Counted from the first letter of the stretch, positions 38,796-51,478 are shown. The stretch: 64,000 nucleotides of DNA from Nakaseomyces glabratus (GCF_010111755.1 NC_088959.1:124001-188000), one strand, 5' to 3'. Made by a program: numbers and translations. The notes: generated from the sequence alone by a model not told the origin.

Positions 38796-39951
38796 GTTCT
38801 AATGTTTCCTCGGTAACAGCTTTATGACCTCCAATGCTTAAAGTACAGTATATCAAACAAACTGACCGTTTATCAGTTGTTGTTTTTTTGAATGAGGAGA
38901 TTGCCACATTTTTAATATTATATTAATTTTTTTCAATTGAAGGCGGCAAAAAAAGATTTTTTTTTTTTCAGATAATCAAAAAAGTATCGAAAGCCACATT
39001 ATTGATAATATAAATCACATTATAGTCTTTAGTGAACTTATCGCAAGCAAGCAATCTACTATTGAAGTACATTGGATAGATGTTCATCATAATGTATACT
39101 TAATTTTTCAAGGATACTTTTGTATGCCATTCGTTGCGAAATTTCAAATGTCAAGTTTTCTATTTGAGATGTGAAGAGCTAAATGTTAGTCAAATTGAGT
39201 ACTAGAGGTGATCTATGATTACAATGCTACGCTGAGTATATTGTATATAACACTCTGATATGTGAAATTCAACAAACGAATCTATGGCGCAAATTTATCG
39301 GTCGATCAAACACAATCGATCAGTGTTTTAGGAGAAAGGTTTACTACTGGAGAACCGAAATGCTGATTGCGAAGAGTGTTATATGACTCTTATGCGAAAG
39401 TCTCCTATCGACTCTCAACTAACAAATTGATCATCCTAGGTTGGATGACCTACGTTGAAGTTGAATTAACAATAATAAGAAAAGACTACGATGCGATGCG
39501 GGTGAATGAGTTTTGTAACTCGAAGGCAAACCACTTCGATTGTTGATCTCTTTAACCCCGGACTCTTTCCCTTTGATAATTGACGTGTCTTGTGTCGCGT
39601 GAACTTCATTTTTCAATGTTTTTGTTTTTGATTTGCCGATGCCCTCAGACAAAAGTATGCACAGATTGTTACTTGCTGATTGTACTGGATAAGTTCAACA
39701 TATAGTGAAGGTTAAATAGTTAACCCTGACAATTCTTTTGACCTCATAAAGACCCTTACTCTTTACCAAGACTACTATTGATTTATAAAACTGTTTACGA
39801 ATATTGCTTTGGGTCTTTTTACTTAAAACGGCGGACAATAGGCTATCGATTAAGTATCTCATTAAACTGAGGTGGATCTACCAATTATTAGTACAAAGGA
39901 TAAAACTGAAGCTAGCATATATTGAATTATCAAACTGGTAGTAAATGAATA
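38796..39951. other. Divergent promoter SPO16/RTT107
   Basis: About 1.16 kb without a supported gene. A URS1-type site lies at 38941-38950, and a weaker CGGCGGA at 39829-39835 is 120 bases before RTT107. A minus frame at 39431-39652 is treated as chance. Confidence 0.5.
38941..38950 (+). promoter_or_regulatory. URS1 (Ume6-type) site upstream of SPO16
   Basis: AGGCGGCAAA contains the GGCGGC core of URS1, the Ume6 site that represses early meiotic genes in vegetative cells and activates them with Ime1. It is about 150 bases upstream of the SPO16 ATG, a usual distance. Confidence 0.6.
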
Positions 39952-42900
39952 ATGTCTATTGATACATCGATTAAGAAAACGCAGATATTTAAACATCTCA
40001 ATTTCTTAATAGTGGCGACAAATTCAGATGAATCAAAGGAAGCAGAAGAACTACGAAAACAACTATATGAGAATGATTGCTTACATTGTGAAATTTACCA
40101 CGCATACAAACTGGAATATAAGATTCCACAGCATATAAATGTTAAAAAATGGCTTATAAGGCAGGACTTTAACAAGCATGAGGTTCATATTGTCGTTTCC
40201 AAGACATCTAACTTTGAGTTATATCCCTTATTTGAATACGAGTTACTCATTCCCGTAGTTACACCCGACTGGATCCAACTGTGTATACAGTCCAACAGAC
40301 ATTTGAGAACGTCAAATTTTTCTCCTAATCCTAGGCTGGTATTCAAAAACTTTCAAATGCTTGTGTCAAAAAATGTTTTCAATCATTCAGAATACTTCCT
40401 ATTTTCAGAGATTATCCATTGTTTAGGTGGAACAACTGTTGATTATATTACGAAAGCTACTACGCATATTATCACGACTAGCCCTAAAGATCCTGCTATA
40501 ATAGCGATGGAGAAATATAAAAGCTCAAGGGCTGAGCCATCACAAGAAGCAAATATCCAATACGTATTGCCCACTTGGTTATGCCAAGTATATATGGAAA
40601 GGCACTTGGTATCAATCAAGGAGCATTTAATTGACCACAGACGGTCTGAAATGGAGACTAGAGAGCAATTGAATGAATTATGGGATGACATACATAATTT
40701 TGAGGAGCTATTTGATGGTAAACGAGATAAGATTTTTATGGGGAAATCATTTGAAATAGGAGATGATATCGATCTAAATAGAAAGTCTTATAGATATTTC
40801 TGTGATATGATCAAAAGTCTGGGAGGTCAAATAATTCTCAGCGAAGAAGAGAAGAATGCAGAAGCTGAAGATAGTGGCACTGGGCAAAGTCGCACATCAG
40901 CTGATTTCATAATAAGAAACACTATTAGCGATAGCGATGCTGGTGCCAATAAAAGAACTTTATTTGGAAATATTTTCTGGATTGTAAATATTTGGAACAG
41001 GGAGAAGTTTTTTTTACCAGACACCAATGCTATATGCTTGCCTAGAAGAAGAAGAAAGCTATTTAGAAAACAAGATCTAGCCGTGACATATACCAACTAT
41101 TTTGGAGAACAGAGGACATACCTCCAACAATTAATTGAGCTACTTGGAGGCTCTGCAACAATGGAACTGTCGAAGCAAAATACACATTTGATTTGTAATT
41201 TACCATTCGGTAAAAAATATGAAGTTGCTATGAAATGGAAAGAAAGTGGATCAAAAATAGTAATATGTTCTCACAGATGGTTAGAAGAGTGTTATATATC
41301 AGGTAAGAAGGTACCAGTTGATGAAGCTTATACACGGTTGGAAAGAGACGATAACACCTACTCGTTGACACTTGGACAACAATTATCTCCTAAGCTTGAT
41401 TCTGAAAATTCTTCAGATGAAGAGACTGATATAGAAGAAAGTCAAGTATTTGCTTTGGAGTACCTTAAAACTTCACAATCTAGGGCCCATGACCTCACAG
41501 GCCTTGATGACATTAGTCATCTGGAATCATCAATAAGGAAAAAAAAATATGGCAAATCAAATGCTAATGAGAACGCTTCCATTTCTAGGACGCCTTCTGC
41601 CTCCATCTCTAACGACTCTTCTAGAGATGATGAAGCGTACGAAACGGCACCAACCAATTTTCTCACCTCTACGGAGTTAAATAAAAGCGCTAAGTTAGAT
41701 AAGCAACTTTTGATAACTAGTACTGTGGATCCTTCTAATCTAAGGTTAAAAGATACAGATTATGCTGGTTCAGCGCTTTGTTTGGATGAGGACAAACATG
41801 AATCTAATAAAACGGATGCTAAGCTCAATATTGAAGGCCATGTAGCGCTGAAAAACGGAGCAAAACGAACATCAGATGTTAGTTCGACAAATAAAGTCTC
41901 TGCAGGGAATTCCGACAAGAATGAAAAGTTAAGCTATAATAAAACTGATGAATATAGTAGTATCAGGGAAAGCGAAAGCTCATATAAACAACTAGAGAAC
42001 ATGCATAATAAATCTAGTAATGGTATGGTATCGACTAACCAGTCATCGCCAAACAATACCCAATTGAACACTGATGAAAATTTGACGACTAATAACTCAG
42101 ATAATCATAAGGGAAACATAATTGTGCAAAAGAATACAGAAGATAATGGAGGTATGCAAGAAGACTCCACTAGCACTACCATGACAGATAAATCAGCATT
42201 ACAAGATGAGATGATGGATAATGAGCACGATGTGCACAAAGAAACCATGGATTTGATACAAGAATTATCTGGTGGTAGGAAGGCCAAAACAAAAGCAGCT
42301 AGGCGGTTACATGAGGATATTGAGTCCCTGAATGAGCATGAAAAGAATAGTGGTAAAAGAAGAAAGGTTCGAGATAAAAATGGATCATTGCTATTACCAG
42401 AAGAGATAAAGCAACTTCAAGAGCAAGAAATATTGATACAGCAAGCCAAAAAGACTCTGTTTGCAAACCCATATACATGTAACAGTAGCAATCAGACAAT
42501 ATCATTGAATATAGGGCTAAATGCAATTTGTACAGGATTTTCTTTAGAAGATCTTACTGACATCGAAAAAGAGATCTTAAGATTAGTAGGAATCAAATTG
42601 CAACACGATAATGTCGATCAGCATATATTTGAGGAGCAGAGAGGTCAAAGAGGGCACAATAGAATTAATACAATTTTTGCACCAAAACGGTTAAGGACAG
42701 TTAAATTTTTAAAGTCTTTGAGTCTTTCAAGCATTAGATATTTTCTAACGCCTGATTATATTACTGCACTATTACTCGATATAAAGAGTGGGAAAGACGT
42801 TTCAAAATATCGTTCTCCTAGTAATAGTTTTCGAATTGACTCAATCGATGATGAGTTGATCGAAAAAATGCAAAAGGTATCCGGTAAATTATTTTTCAAG

Positions 42901-43251
42901 TCCAAGATCAAGAATGTAAACATTATGCATGACTTGAAAGCAAGTCCCAAGGTTGTAGGTGAGATATTGAAATGTCACGGTGTAGATTCATTTACAATAC
43001 TAAAGAAGCAATATGTATTGACAGATATAGCGAGGAACACCAGAGTGAGTACTGATAATACTGTTGATTACATCTTGATAGCTTCGAGCAAAAACCAGGT
43101 GACAAAGTTCAAAAAGCTGATTCAACAAGAAACCAATTCCGAAAATGTATCAGTTTTGGTAGTGAATTGGGATTGGTGTGTAGACTGTATATTCAATGCT
43201 GAAGTGAATTTGGAAGATAAAGCCAACATCTTTTTCAATAAAAGGATTTAG
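39952..43251 (+). CDS. RTT107: Rtt107, BRCT-repeat scaffold of replication stress response
   Basis: A 1099-residue protein at the YHR154W position (yeast Rtt107, 1070). BRCT-type blocks are visible: N-terminal ones with FKHLNFLIVAT, PVVTPDWIQLC and IHCLGGTTVDYITKATTHI, then VICSHRWLEECYISGKKVP ending the N-terminal array near residue 460. A Ser/Asn/Asp-rich linker with many S/TQ sites follows (about 470-830), then the C-terminal BRCT pair to the end (VLVVNWDWCVDCIFNAEV). Rtt107 is a Mec1 target that recruits Slx4, Smc5/6 and the Rtt101-Mms22 ligase to damaged forks, and the C-terminal pair reads phosphorylated H2A. The ATG is the first in frame. Confidence 0.94.
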   Translation: MSIDTSIKKTQIFKHLNFLIVATNSDESKEAEELRKQLYENDCLHCEIYHAYKLEYKIPQHINVKKWLIRQDFNKHEVHIVVSKTSNFELYPLFEYELLIPVVTPDWIQLCIQSNRHLRTSNFSPNPRLVFKNFQMLVSKNVFNHSEYFLFSEIIHCLGGTTVDYITKATTHIITTSPKDPAIIAMEKYKSSRAEPSQEANIQYVLPTWLCQVYMERHLVSIKEHLIDHRRSEMETREQLNELWDDIHNFEELFDGKRDKIFMGKSFEIGDDIDLNRKSYRYFCDMIKSLGGQIILSEEEKNAEAEDSGTGQSRTSADFIIRNTISDSDAGANKRTLFGNIFWIVNIWNREKFFLPDTNAICLPRRRRKLFRKQDLAVTYTNYFGEQRTYLQQLIELLGGSATMELSKQNTHLICNLPFGKKYEVAMKWKESGSKIVICSHRWLEECYISGKKVPVDEAYTRLERDDNTYSLTLGQQLSPKLDSENSSDEETDIEESQVFALEYLKTSQSRAHDLTGLDDISHLESSIRKKKYGKSNANENASISRTPSASISNDSSRDDEAYETAPTNFLTSTELNKSAKLDKQLLITSTVDPSNLRLKDTDYAGSALCLDEDKHESNKTDAKLNIEGHVALKNGAKRTSDVSSTNKVSAGNSDKNEKLSYNKTDEYSSIRESESSYKQLENMHNKSSNGMVSTNQSSPNNTQLNTDENLTTNNSDNHKGNIIVQKNTEDNGGMQEDSTSTTMTDKSALQDEMMDNEHDVHKETMDLIQELSGGRKAKTKAARRLHEDIESLNEHEKNSGKRRKVRDKNGSLLLPEEIKQLQEQEILIQQAKKTLFANPYTCNSSNQTISLNIGLNAICTGFSLEDLTDIEKEILRLVGIKLQHDNVDQHIFEEQRGQRGHNRINTIFAPKRLRTVKFLKSLSLSSIRYFLTPDYITALLLDIKSGKDVSKYRSPSNSFRIDSIDDELIEKMQKVSGKLFFKSKIKNVNIMHDLKASPKVVGEILKCHGVDSFTILKKQYVLTDIARNTRVSTDNTVDYILIASSKNQVTKFKKLIQQETNSENVSVLVVNWDWCVDCIFNAEVNLEDKANIFFNKRI

Positions 43252-44616
43252 TACATTTGTTGGAGTAATTCTACTATGAAAAGTTCTTACTGAGTAAGGA
43301 TCCGGCATGCAAGGCATGTTATAGTAACCCAAATGAAAATGAAACGTGAATAAAATCGGCTCTGTCTCATTATATTGGGATCACAAAGCACAATAATTTC
43401 AAAAGCATGATTTTGAATTTTTTTACCTTAGAGAGGATATCAATTAGGATCTGTATTAATCTCGAAACTAAACCCTTTGAGGGTATCGGATATATATTTT
43501 ATAGTATTAAAGGACGACGCAGAACAGGTAATTTCACTTTTATTTTTTTCTTTTTATTCAGTCGCTACACGGATGAAAAACATGGACCGAGAAGATAGAT
43601 GCAGCTCATATATAAGAAAAATCAGTAGAGCTTGGGCAACAAATGCAATAGTCTAATATCGGAAACCGGATGGATAATGCAACTGAAAAACGGGTTAAGA
43701 AAGATAAGACTCATATATGAAGGAGAGGGAGGTAGCTATCTTGCTTTAATTAACCACGCGATTTGATAGCAATCTGGTTCGCTACAGCTTGGGGTAGAAA
43801 GTAATGCACTGGCATAGCTTTTCTCATATCATGTTATGGAGTCAATGCTAGCAATGATGCATTGTAACTGTTAGTCTAATGAACCACTCCCCGTATGTAC
43901 TGATAGACAACCCTGCGACATATCCGTTAATTGGTCCATCTCACAGCTATTTCGCGATCTTTGTACAATTAAAGGGGTGGTAGGATAAGTGATGACAAAA
44001 ATATGATCGGCCTACACTGGGTTTTCACTTTCCTTGTAGGAGGACTTGCAAGTCCCAATTTGAGTTAAAGCTAGATGAGAGGAGAGATGGGCATAGGGCC
44101 CTCCCAAGAAGGAAATATAGGGGATTTTTAAGTAATATCTACTATCTTTTGTGTGGATATTCACGGTGTGAGATGTTCTTGTACTTGTAAATAGAGCATC
44201 GAGGAATATACAATTGTATATGGCAATGCAATCCCATGTTGAACTACCCCCTACCATTCCCTTTCCAGCTTAGTATTCTTTGGAGGTTTGTATTGTAAAA
44301 GAAATAAAATATTGGGCACCACTTCAGCAATTAAACAAATGTTGAGATATTAAAACGTAAGTTTTGATTGATAATTCATCCGTTATTAGTTTCGATTAAG
44401 ACCATTTCATTTCAGTTTATATTTCTGTTAGAAGTTCAATATTTCAGGCGTATATTATCGTATTGACTTTGAATAATATTGTCTTTCCAATAGTGAGTGA
44501 GAGTTGTATAGCAATTTGAATTCATCGAGCTTGAACAATTTATGGAACAACCTTGCAAGTGATTCAAACTTTGTTGCTTTTTGCGTGTTGTTAGTTTTTG
44601 TTTCTATTCTTAAGGT
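43252..44616. other. Long RTT107-LAM1 spacer
   Basis: About 1.37 kb between two genes on the same strand. Several short frames (43407-43598 plus, 44012-44257 minus) lack protein-like character. A GTGATGA box near 43991 has no paired D box, so no snoRNA is called. I see nothing else. Confidence 0.45.
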
Positions 44617-47600
44617 ATGAGTGAAGCAGTTGATAAAGCGCAGTCCAAAGATGGTGCCAACGGTACATCTCAGAACGGTAACAATGTAACAAAGCTTCAA
44701 ATGAATACGCTACTGTTGTCTGAAGCAGCCTTAGATACCCCATCATTCAGAGCAACAGTTAACTTTTTTGATGGGAGGGTGAAATATTTAAGTGACTGGT
44801 CATCTGAAACTGCTTTGACCTTACAAAATAAATATAGACCAGCATTGTCAGAGTTTATGAAAGTTCAAAATGGGCTATTACACCAACTACTACCAGACCC
44901 GAATATGGTAGCCAATGGTATGCTTATCAACCAAGCTTTTACACCTACTCTTATTGACTCATTTAATAAGGATTTTAACAAATTAGCGGTCGGTTTGCTT
45001 TCCATAATCTTAGGAAATGATACCTCTTGTTCTAAAGTTTTGAATTTACTGAATGGCTTGAAAAAGAAAGCTATCGCTCCATATGTGGACAAGAAGAATA
45101 CATTTGACTATTTCCAACAAAAGTACGACTCTGCCCATGCGAGATATTCGGCAATCGAACCTACAAAAGTCGTAGCCAATAGTACTAATATTGATGCTAC
45201 ATCTGTTAACAGCAGTCCTATCCCAAATGGTACTAGCACTGTATTAGAAGTGGATCCTTCCTTTTTAAGAGATGAACACAATCAGCTATTCGAAAGCAGA
45301 AAGGAGTATTTAAAGAGCTCTTTGGATTTAGTGGCAGCCATGTCACAGTTAAAATTTAAGTTGGACAAAATGCTAGTGGATCTCATAGATGAACTAATTT
45401 CAGAAAGTACAATTACCGTTAATGATGAATCGTTGAATGTTGACGGTATGGAATTAGGTAGGAAAACAATTGAGCTTTCACCTAATATTTCTAACTACTT
45501 GAAGGACTATAAATCATGGGTTGAGGATGTTATTGAATCATCTTCCTTTCTTGAGACTAACATGGATAAAACGATAGTTTCGACTTATACCAGAACGGTA
45601 AAGTCAATTGCACCGCCAAAAGATCTTCAAAATTATAATAAAGCACTGGCGGAAAAAACGATAGCACATATAGTAAGTCCAAAGTTAGGTACTCCCCAAA
45701 AACGACCCGTATCTGTACCAGTTACTATGCCCTCGAAATCTGGTTGGCTTTATATGAAAACATATAGTAGTAGTAATCCAAGAAAGGAAATCTGGGTTAA
45801 AAGATGGTGCTTTCTTCAAGGTACCGTGTTTGGCATGTTTTCCTTATCTCAAAGTAAAACATTTGTTGAGGAAAGTGACAAGTTCGGTATATTTTTAACT
45901 AGTGTTCGCTTCTTGCCCAACTATACCAGAAATTTTTGTTTTGAACTTAAAATAATCGGTAGGGACAAACCTGAATCGGATTTGATTGAAAGATCGAAAG
46001 ATATAAATATCATCTATCAGGCTGATGATTTGGCAGAATTAAAGTCTTGGATTGTCGCCTTTCATGACTCTAAGAAATATATAATGGCGCAAGACCAGAA
46101 GGGTTTACAATACGAGGTTGCTTTCAAAAGGTTCTCACCACAATATTATGAATTTGCATCTAATGCTGGCACAGTGGTAGATACATTATTAACCACCAGC
46201 CATAATGATACCTTGGGTTCTAGAGATGGAACTATTAACTTGAAAGACTCCATAAAGGCTCTATTGTCCAGTGAAGAACTCAAATTGGTTCAAGATAATA
46301 AAACCTTTTTATTCGAATTTATTGGGACACCAATTGCAACCGAGAATACTGGGTTAGCAATGTTATCTAATTTGATGTCGGATAACCACAGCTTCCCGGA
46401 TGCTATTACCGCCAATATTTGGGGTACTTCATCTTGGAACGATGTATCCCATATGATAGATGAACAAAAAGAAAAACCTGATATTCTTAAATCACTACCT
46501 CCTTTACACCAAACCCTTGCCGACATCAAATACCCAAACTATTATTCTAGAAGTTTGAAGGTTGCTGATGTTCAATTTAGAACCATATTCTATTCAAATA
46601 ATAAACACTCTTATTCTCTTCCAAAACGATTTCTACTGTTAAGGTTTGGTTCCATATGGAAGCCTAACAAGAAGCAAAAGTTTGCTGCCATATGTTATGC
46701 ATCCAAGGACTATTTTCATGTATATATGAACTGTTCTGGGTTTACATATCTAGCAAGGCAAGACTTGAATGAGATTTGTGACGTCGAATATAGCAAATCT
46801 GAAGAGACGATTCATTTGATAAGACACGATGGTATCAAGTATGATCTTAATGCCTATTTTACTGATCCCAAGTCAATAACTGCTAAGTTAAAATTCCTAA
46901 TTGAGAACCGAATCAGTGATAACCCGAAGAATGAAGGTGACATTTTAGTTAAGTTTAAACAGATCGACCAGGCATTTGCTCAGAAATCCACTAATGCAAA
47001 ATTAAAGTCATACATGGGGCTGAACTCAGTGCAAGATTCATTGGAACAACAATCATTATCAAAATTAAACTCTTCTCTCTGGACAATTAAAGGTACCACT
47101 GCAGATCTCTTAAAAAGGAAGTTTCAACTACAGAAAGAGTATTCTGCATCCTATAAGCATATTTATCCAGTTCCATGTAAGGGGTTGGTACATTTACTTT
47201 TTGGTCAAAGATCAGATGCCTTTCCAAGGGCATTCTTTCTAGCACGTAAAGGGAGCGATTATAACATCACCCAGTATTGGGCTCAGAGACAACTTCCTGA
47301 TGGGACTACTCAATTAGTAAGAAAATTACAATTTCAGGTTAATCGTACCTCCAGTTTTGTACCTGAATCACCTCATGACAAAGAGGAATATTTAGCACAA
47401 CAAGTTACTGTTGAACAAGTGATGGTTAAGATGATTGATAATTGTTATTACGAAATTGATCAAGACCCAATAATAATTCAATTCCCTTTTGCAAAGCCTA
47501 TTAAACTAAGTCTGAAATACATAATTAGTGAAAGGAGCGACCATGATGCCGATATGGCATCTCGCTTAATGCTTTCAAGCAATTATGCTGATTTTATTAC

Positions 47601-48531
47601 CTATTATAAGGTTGAATTTATTAAAGATATTAATCATGAGAGTGAAATTGCGTATGATCAGAGTATTTGGGAACAATTTATTTATTGTTGGGTACTGCAG
47701 TCCACTAAGTATGAATTTAATACTATCAAGAGTGTCATTGATGGTTACCTAGGCAAAATTGGTAGTCATGGGAAATTAACAAAGGCCATAAAGATGGGTG
47801 GCAGACTTGGTATATCTGATACAATTGAAACTCAACCTTCTGTATCAGAAAAGAATAATAAAAATGTTGAAACTCCACATAGGATTCAGATTCAGTATAC
47901 TTTTACTCTATTACTAAAAGTGATTATCAAAATGATTGTCTTTAGGGCTACTAATTTCTGTTTCTTAATTTTCCGATTATTTTTGATATTAATTCACTTC
48001 GGTGCTACTACTATGAAAAAAATCAACAAAATACTTTTAGCGGTTTTAGTGATATCCGCTTTATCGAATGTATTTTTGCTTGGAAGATCTACTGTTAACT
48101 ACTGGTCCGTTAGAAGAGCTGAACATTCTTTTAAACAACATATGGCTTCGACAGATGGATCCACAATGCAAAGAGCCTTGTATGTTAAAGATTTGGATCT
48201 TCTAACTAATCATTTAGTGACAGGGTTCGATAATGTTGCATTCAAGAAATTCAACGAAGAAAATTACAACAACCAATTAAATAATTTCAAGTACAAGGAC
48301 ACTAGACGCGAGATTGCGATAAGAAGAAACGAACTGCTAGTTGAGTTGAAGATCATGCAAAATATGGAGAAAGAACTGGTAAAAGGGGATTATAGACTAT
48401 TCCTCATTGAAGAACTAAACAAATGTGAATCTGTTTCAGTGGAAATGCCAGATATTTGGAACACTGACAAAAAATTGCAAGAATATTGTTCCGTATGTAA
48501 ATCGGAATTCACGAACATGAATATACTTTGA
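44617..48531 (+). CDS. LAM1: Lam1/Ysp1-Sip3 family sterol transfer protein at ER-plasma membrane contacts
   Basis: A 1304-residue protein at the YHR155W position (Lam1/Ysp1, 1228; duplicate Sip3/Lam3, 1229). Domains in order: a BAR-like helical region (about 20-310), a PH domain (about 375-500, beginning SGWLYMKTYSSS and including EIWVKRWCFLQG), a GRAM-like region, a StART-like VASt domain (about 848-1040, beginning PCKGLVHLLFGQRSDAFPRA), and a membrane anchor near 1100-1165 (two hydrophobic segments). Lam proteins sit in the ER at contacts with the plasma membrane and move sterols. The gene follows RTT107 on the same strand as in S. cerevisiae, which decides for the LAM1 ohnologue rather than SIP3, though the two are hard to separate by eye. 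Confidence 0.9.
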   Translation: MSEAVDKAQSKDGANGTSQNGNNVTKLQMNTLLLSEAALDTPSFRATVNFFDGRVKYLSDWSSETALTLQNKYRPALSEFMKVQNGLLHQLLPDPNMVANGMLINQAFTPTLIDSFNKDFNKLAVGLLSIILGNDTSCSKVLNLLNGLKKKAIAPYVDKKNTFDYFQQKYDSAHARYSAIEPTKVVANSTNIDATSVNSSPIPNGTSTVLEVDPSFLRDEHNQLFESRKEYLKSSLDLVAAMSQLKFKLDKMLVDLIDELISESTITVNDESLNVDGMELGRKTIELSPNISNYLKDYKSWVEDVIESSSFLETNMDKTIVSTYTRTVKSIAPPKDLQNYNKALAEKTIAHIVSPKLGTPQKRPVSVPVTMPSKSGWLYMKTYSSSNPRKEIWVKRWCFLQGTVFGMFSLSQSKTFVEESDKFGIFLTSVRFLPNYTRNFCFELKIIGRDKPESDLIERSKDINIIYQADDLAELKSWIVAFHDSKKYIMAQDQKGLQYEVAFKRFSPQYYEFASNAGTVVDTLLTTSHNDTLGSRDGTINLKDSIKALLSSEELKLVQDNKTFLFEFIGTPIATENTGLAMLSNLMSDNHSFPDAITANIWGTSSWNDVSHMIDEQKEKPDILKSLPPLHQTLADIKYPNYYSRSLKVADVQFRTIFYSNNKHSYSLPKRFLLLRFGSIWKPNKKQKFAAICYASKDYFHVYMNCSGFTYLARQDLNEICDVEYSKSEETIHLIRHDGIKYDLNAYFTDPKSITAKLKFLIENRISDNPKNEGDILVKFKQIDQAFAQKSTNAKLKSYMGLNSVQDSLEQQSLSKLNSSLWTIKGTTADLLKRKFQLQKEYSASYKHIYPVPCKGLVHLLFGQRSDAFPRAFFLARKGSDYNITQYWAQRQLPDGTTQLVRKLQFQVNRTSSFVPESPHDKEEYLAQQVTVEQVMVKMIDNCYYEIDQDPIIIQFPFAKPIKLSLKYIISERSDHDADMASRLMLSSNYADFITYYKVEFIKDINHESEIAYDQSIWEQFIYCWVLQSTKYEFNTIKSVIDGYLGKIGSHGKLTKAIKMGGRLGISDTIETQPSVSEKNNKNVETPHRIQIQYTFTLLLKVIIKMIVFRATNFCFLIFRLFLILIHFGATTMKKINKILLAVLVISALSNVFLLGRSTVNYWSVRRAEHSFKQHMASTDGSTMQRALYVKDLDLLTNHLVTGFDNVAFKKFNEENYNNQLNNFKYKDTRREIAIRRNELLVELKIMQNMEKELVKGDYRLFLIEELNKCESVSVEMPDIWNTDKKLQEYCSVCKSEFTNMNIL

Positions 48532-48700
48532 ACAGTATTAGTGAATGACGAATTATTGTCATTAGTTTCTATATTGAAATTTTATCATTTAAACAGTAAT
48601 TACAATTATAGCAAATAAATATTAGTGTAAATATCATCTCAGTGTAACTATTTCAAATATATATGAATTAGAACACTAAGATTCCAAAAAGAAAAGGAAA

Positions 48701-49630
48701 TTACAGAGTATCAAATATACTATTGGAGATATGGACCCAATAATTATCTGATTCTGAATAAGAATTCAATCGAACTAGCACCCTGTTCTGAAAATAATTT
48801 TCTTTCCAATATTGCATTTCATAGCATGTATAAAATCCATAAACCTTATCTTTTCCGAGCCATTTATATTGCCATATTCTATCTTTTATGGGATCATAAG
48901 GACCATCCTTCGAAGTGGGCTCTTCTTTGATAGCATTTACTAAATCTTGTCTTTTCATCTGATAGACATTAGAAAACTCCTTTCTCTCTAAGGTTTCTAC
49001 GGAGTCGGTAAGAATATTAATTGCATTGACTACAGCCTCAACACATTGACTGTTCTGTATTTTGGAGAACCGCTTTTTGTCCTTATTCAGTTGAGCAAGA
49101 GTTTCTATTATGTTTTTATCCTGGTCAGGCATAAGGAATAGTATCTGATACAGAGCCTCGACTGCAGTTATCATAGGTCTATCGCTGACCAGTTTTGACA
49201 TGGGTATATTATTTTTGCTATAATCACCTTTGGTAACACTCTCTTGCAGCCAAAACTCATCTTCTTCGTCATCCGAATTGCCTCTACTTTTGGATCTAAT
49301 AAAATTGCCACTTTCATCAAATTTGCCTTCTTTCAAATCTTCCTTGATATCGAAGGATTCTAATGTAAAGGCACTATCACTTTCCCTAATAGCATCATCT
49401 ATCTCGGAGTTGGTGTCAATATTTTCTTTACGAAATTGATCTATATTCAATGTCCTTGATTCCAGTTCATCATTATCATCATTATCATCATCTATAAAAG
49501 CATCATCGGTATTGTTCTCAAAGTCTGACTCCCCTTCAGCCAGATTGTTCTGGGGTTGTATATTTTGGTAAACTTTTAGTCGTTTTCTCCCTGAAGTTTG
49601 GTCCTCATCACTAGCTCTTTTCGATTGCAT
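48701..49630 (-). CDS. LIN1: Lin1, GYF-domain protein
   Basis: A 309-residue protein at the YHR156C position (yeast Lin1, 340). The N-terminus has a basic nuclear-localisation-like SGRKRLK and a long acidic region (about 40-125). The C-terminal 60 residues are a GYF domain, with WQYKWLGKDKVYGFYTCYEM then YW then a WV.I strand; the usual YGPF is YGFY here. Lin1 is the relative of human CD2BP2/Snu40, a U5 snRNP-associated protein, and in yeast interacts with Irr1/Scc3 and Slx5. The frame continues one codon upstream without an ATG; the first ATG is at 49,630. Convergent with LAM1. Confidence 0.92.
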   Translation of the reverse strand: MQSKRASDEDQTSGRKRLKVYQNIQPQNNLAEGESDFENNTDDAFIDDDNDDNDELESRTLNIDQFRKENIDTNSEIDDAIRESDSAFTLESFDIKEDLKEGKFDESGNFIRSKSRGNSDDEEDEFWLQESVTKGDYSKNNIPMSKLVSDRPMITAVEALYQILFLMPDQDKNIIETLAQLNKDKKRFSKIQNSQCVEAVVNAINILTDSVETLERKEFSNVYQMKRQDLVNAIKEEPTSKDGPYDPIKDRIWQYKWLGKDKVYGFYTCYEMQYWKENYFQNRVLVRLNSYSESDNYWVHISNSIFDTL

Positions 49631-49916
49631 CAATTCCTTGAAAACATCTAATATTAAATGGTGTATTTTGATCTAATCGCTCATTTGATTTGATGAGGTT
49701 TTGCCTAACTGCTGATTTCAACATTCATGAAACAATCATGACTCTGGCAAATTTGTTGCATGCCGTTTAACGTAGGAGTGTCAGAATAATAAGGTTCACT
49801 AAATGCGTACTGATCAGTGATTAATTATTTAGTGGTCTATAATTCAATTGGATTTTTTTGTAGTCTATGTAAATTATTGAAGTAAATTCATGATATATAC
49901 TTTAATATCAGATCAC

Positions 49917-51125
<1,209 letters not shown>

Positions 51126-51339
51126 TTAAAAGTGGTGATTATTGTGACTGGTGATGCAATATTAAATACAAGAGGAAACTTGTTTGCTGTTCTTTTTATC
51201 TATTAATATGAAACAGAGAATAGAATTATTGAATGTTTTCATGATTGATACCATTTATGGTTTCCTTATATACGTTTTTTTTTGAGTTGGGACAGGCTTT
51301 CTTTCTTTCCAACATTGTTTGCTATTAGTTTAAAGAAAC

Positions 51340-51407
51340 TTAGTAATTATCAGTGCCCGTACTCAACTCGATCCCTGGTGTACTACTTCCAAAACCGTAA
51401 TTACTAA
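51340..51407. promoter_or_regulatory. Two Yap1-type elements upstream of OYE
   Basis: TTAGTAA at 51340-51346 and its complement TTACTAA at 51401-51407 match the Yap1 recognition element. They lie about 220 and 280 bases before the OYE start. Yap1 activates OYE2 and OYE3 in S. cerevisiae, so the sites fit. A third TTAGTAA is at 52133-52139. Confidence 0.55.
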
Positions 51408-51445
51408 ATCATATAACTCTGTGAGATGTAGCTTTATTAATATTT

Positions 51446-51478
51446 TCGGGATCTTTTTATCCATTCTCGGGATCTTTT
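51446..51478 (+). repeat. Phased direct repeat TCGGGATCTTTT
   Basis: The 12-mer occurs at 51446-51457 and 51467-51478, 21 bases apart, about two DNA turns, which puts both on the same face of the helix. It probably binds a pair of regulators; which one is not known. Confidence 0.55.

Noticed and set aside
43985..44060. Possible C/D snoRNA near a GTGATGA box in the RTT107-LAM1 spacer
   Set aside because: No D box CTGA at a suitable distance and no terminal stem.
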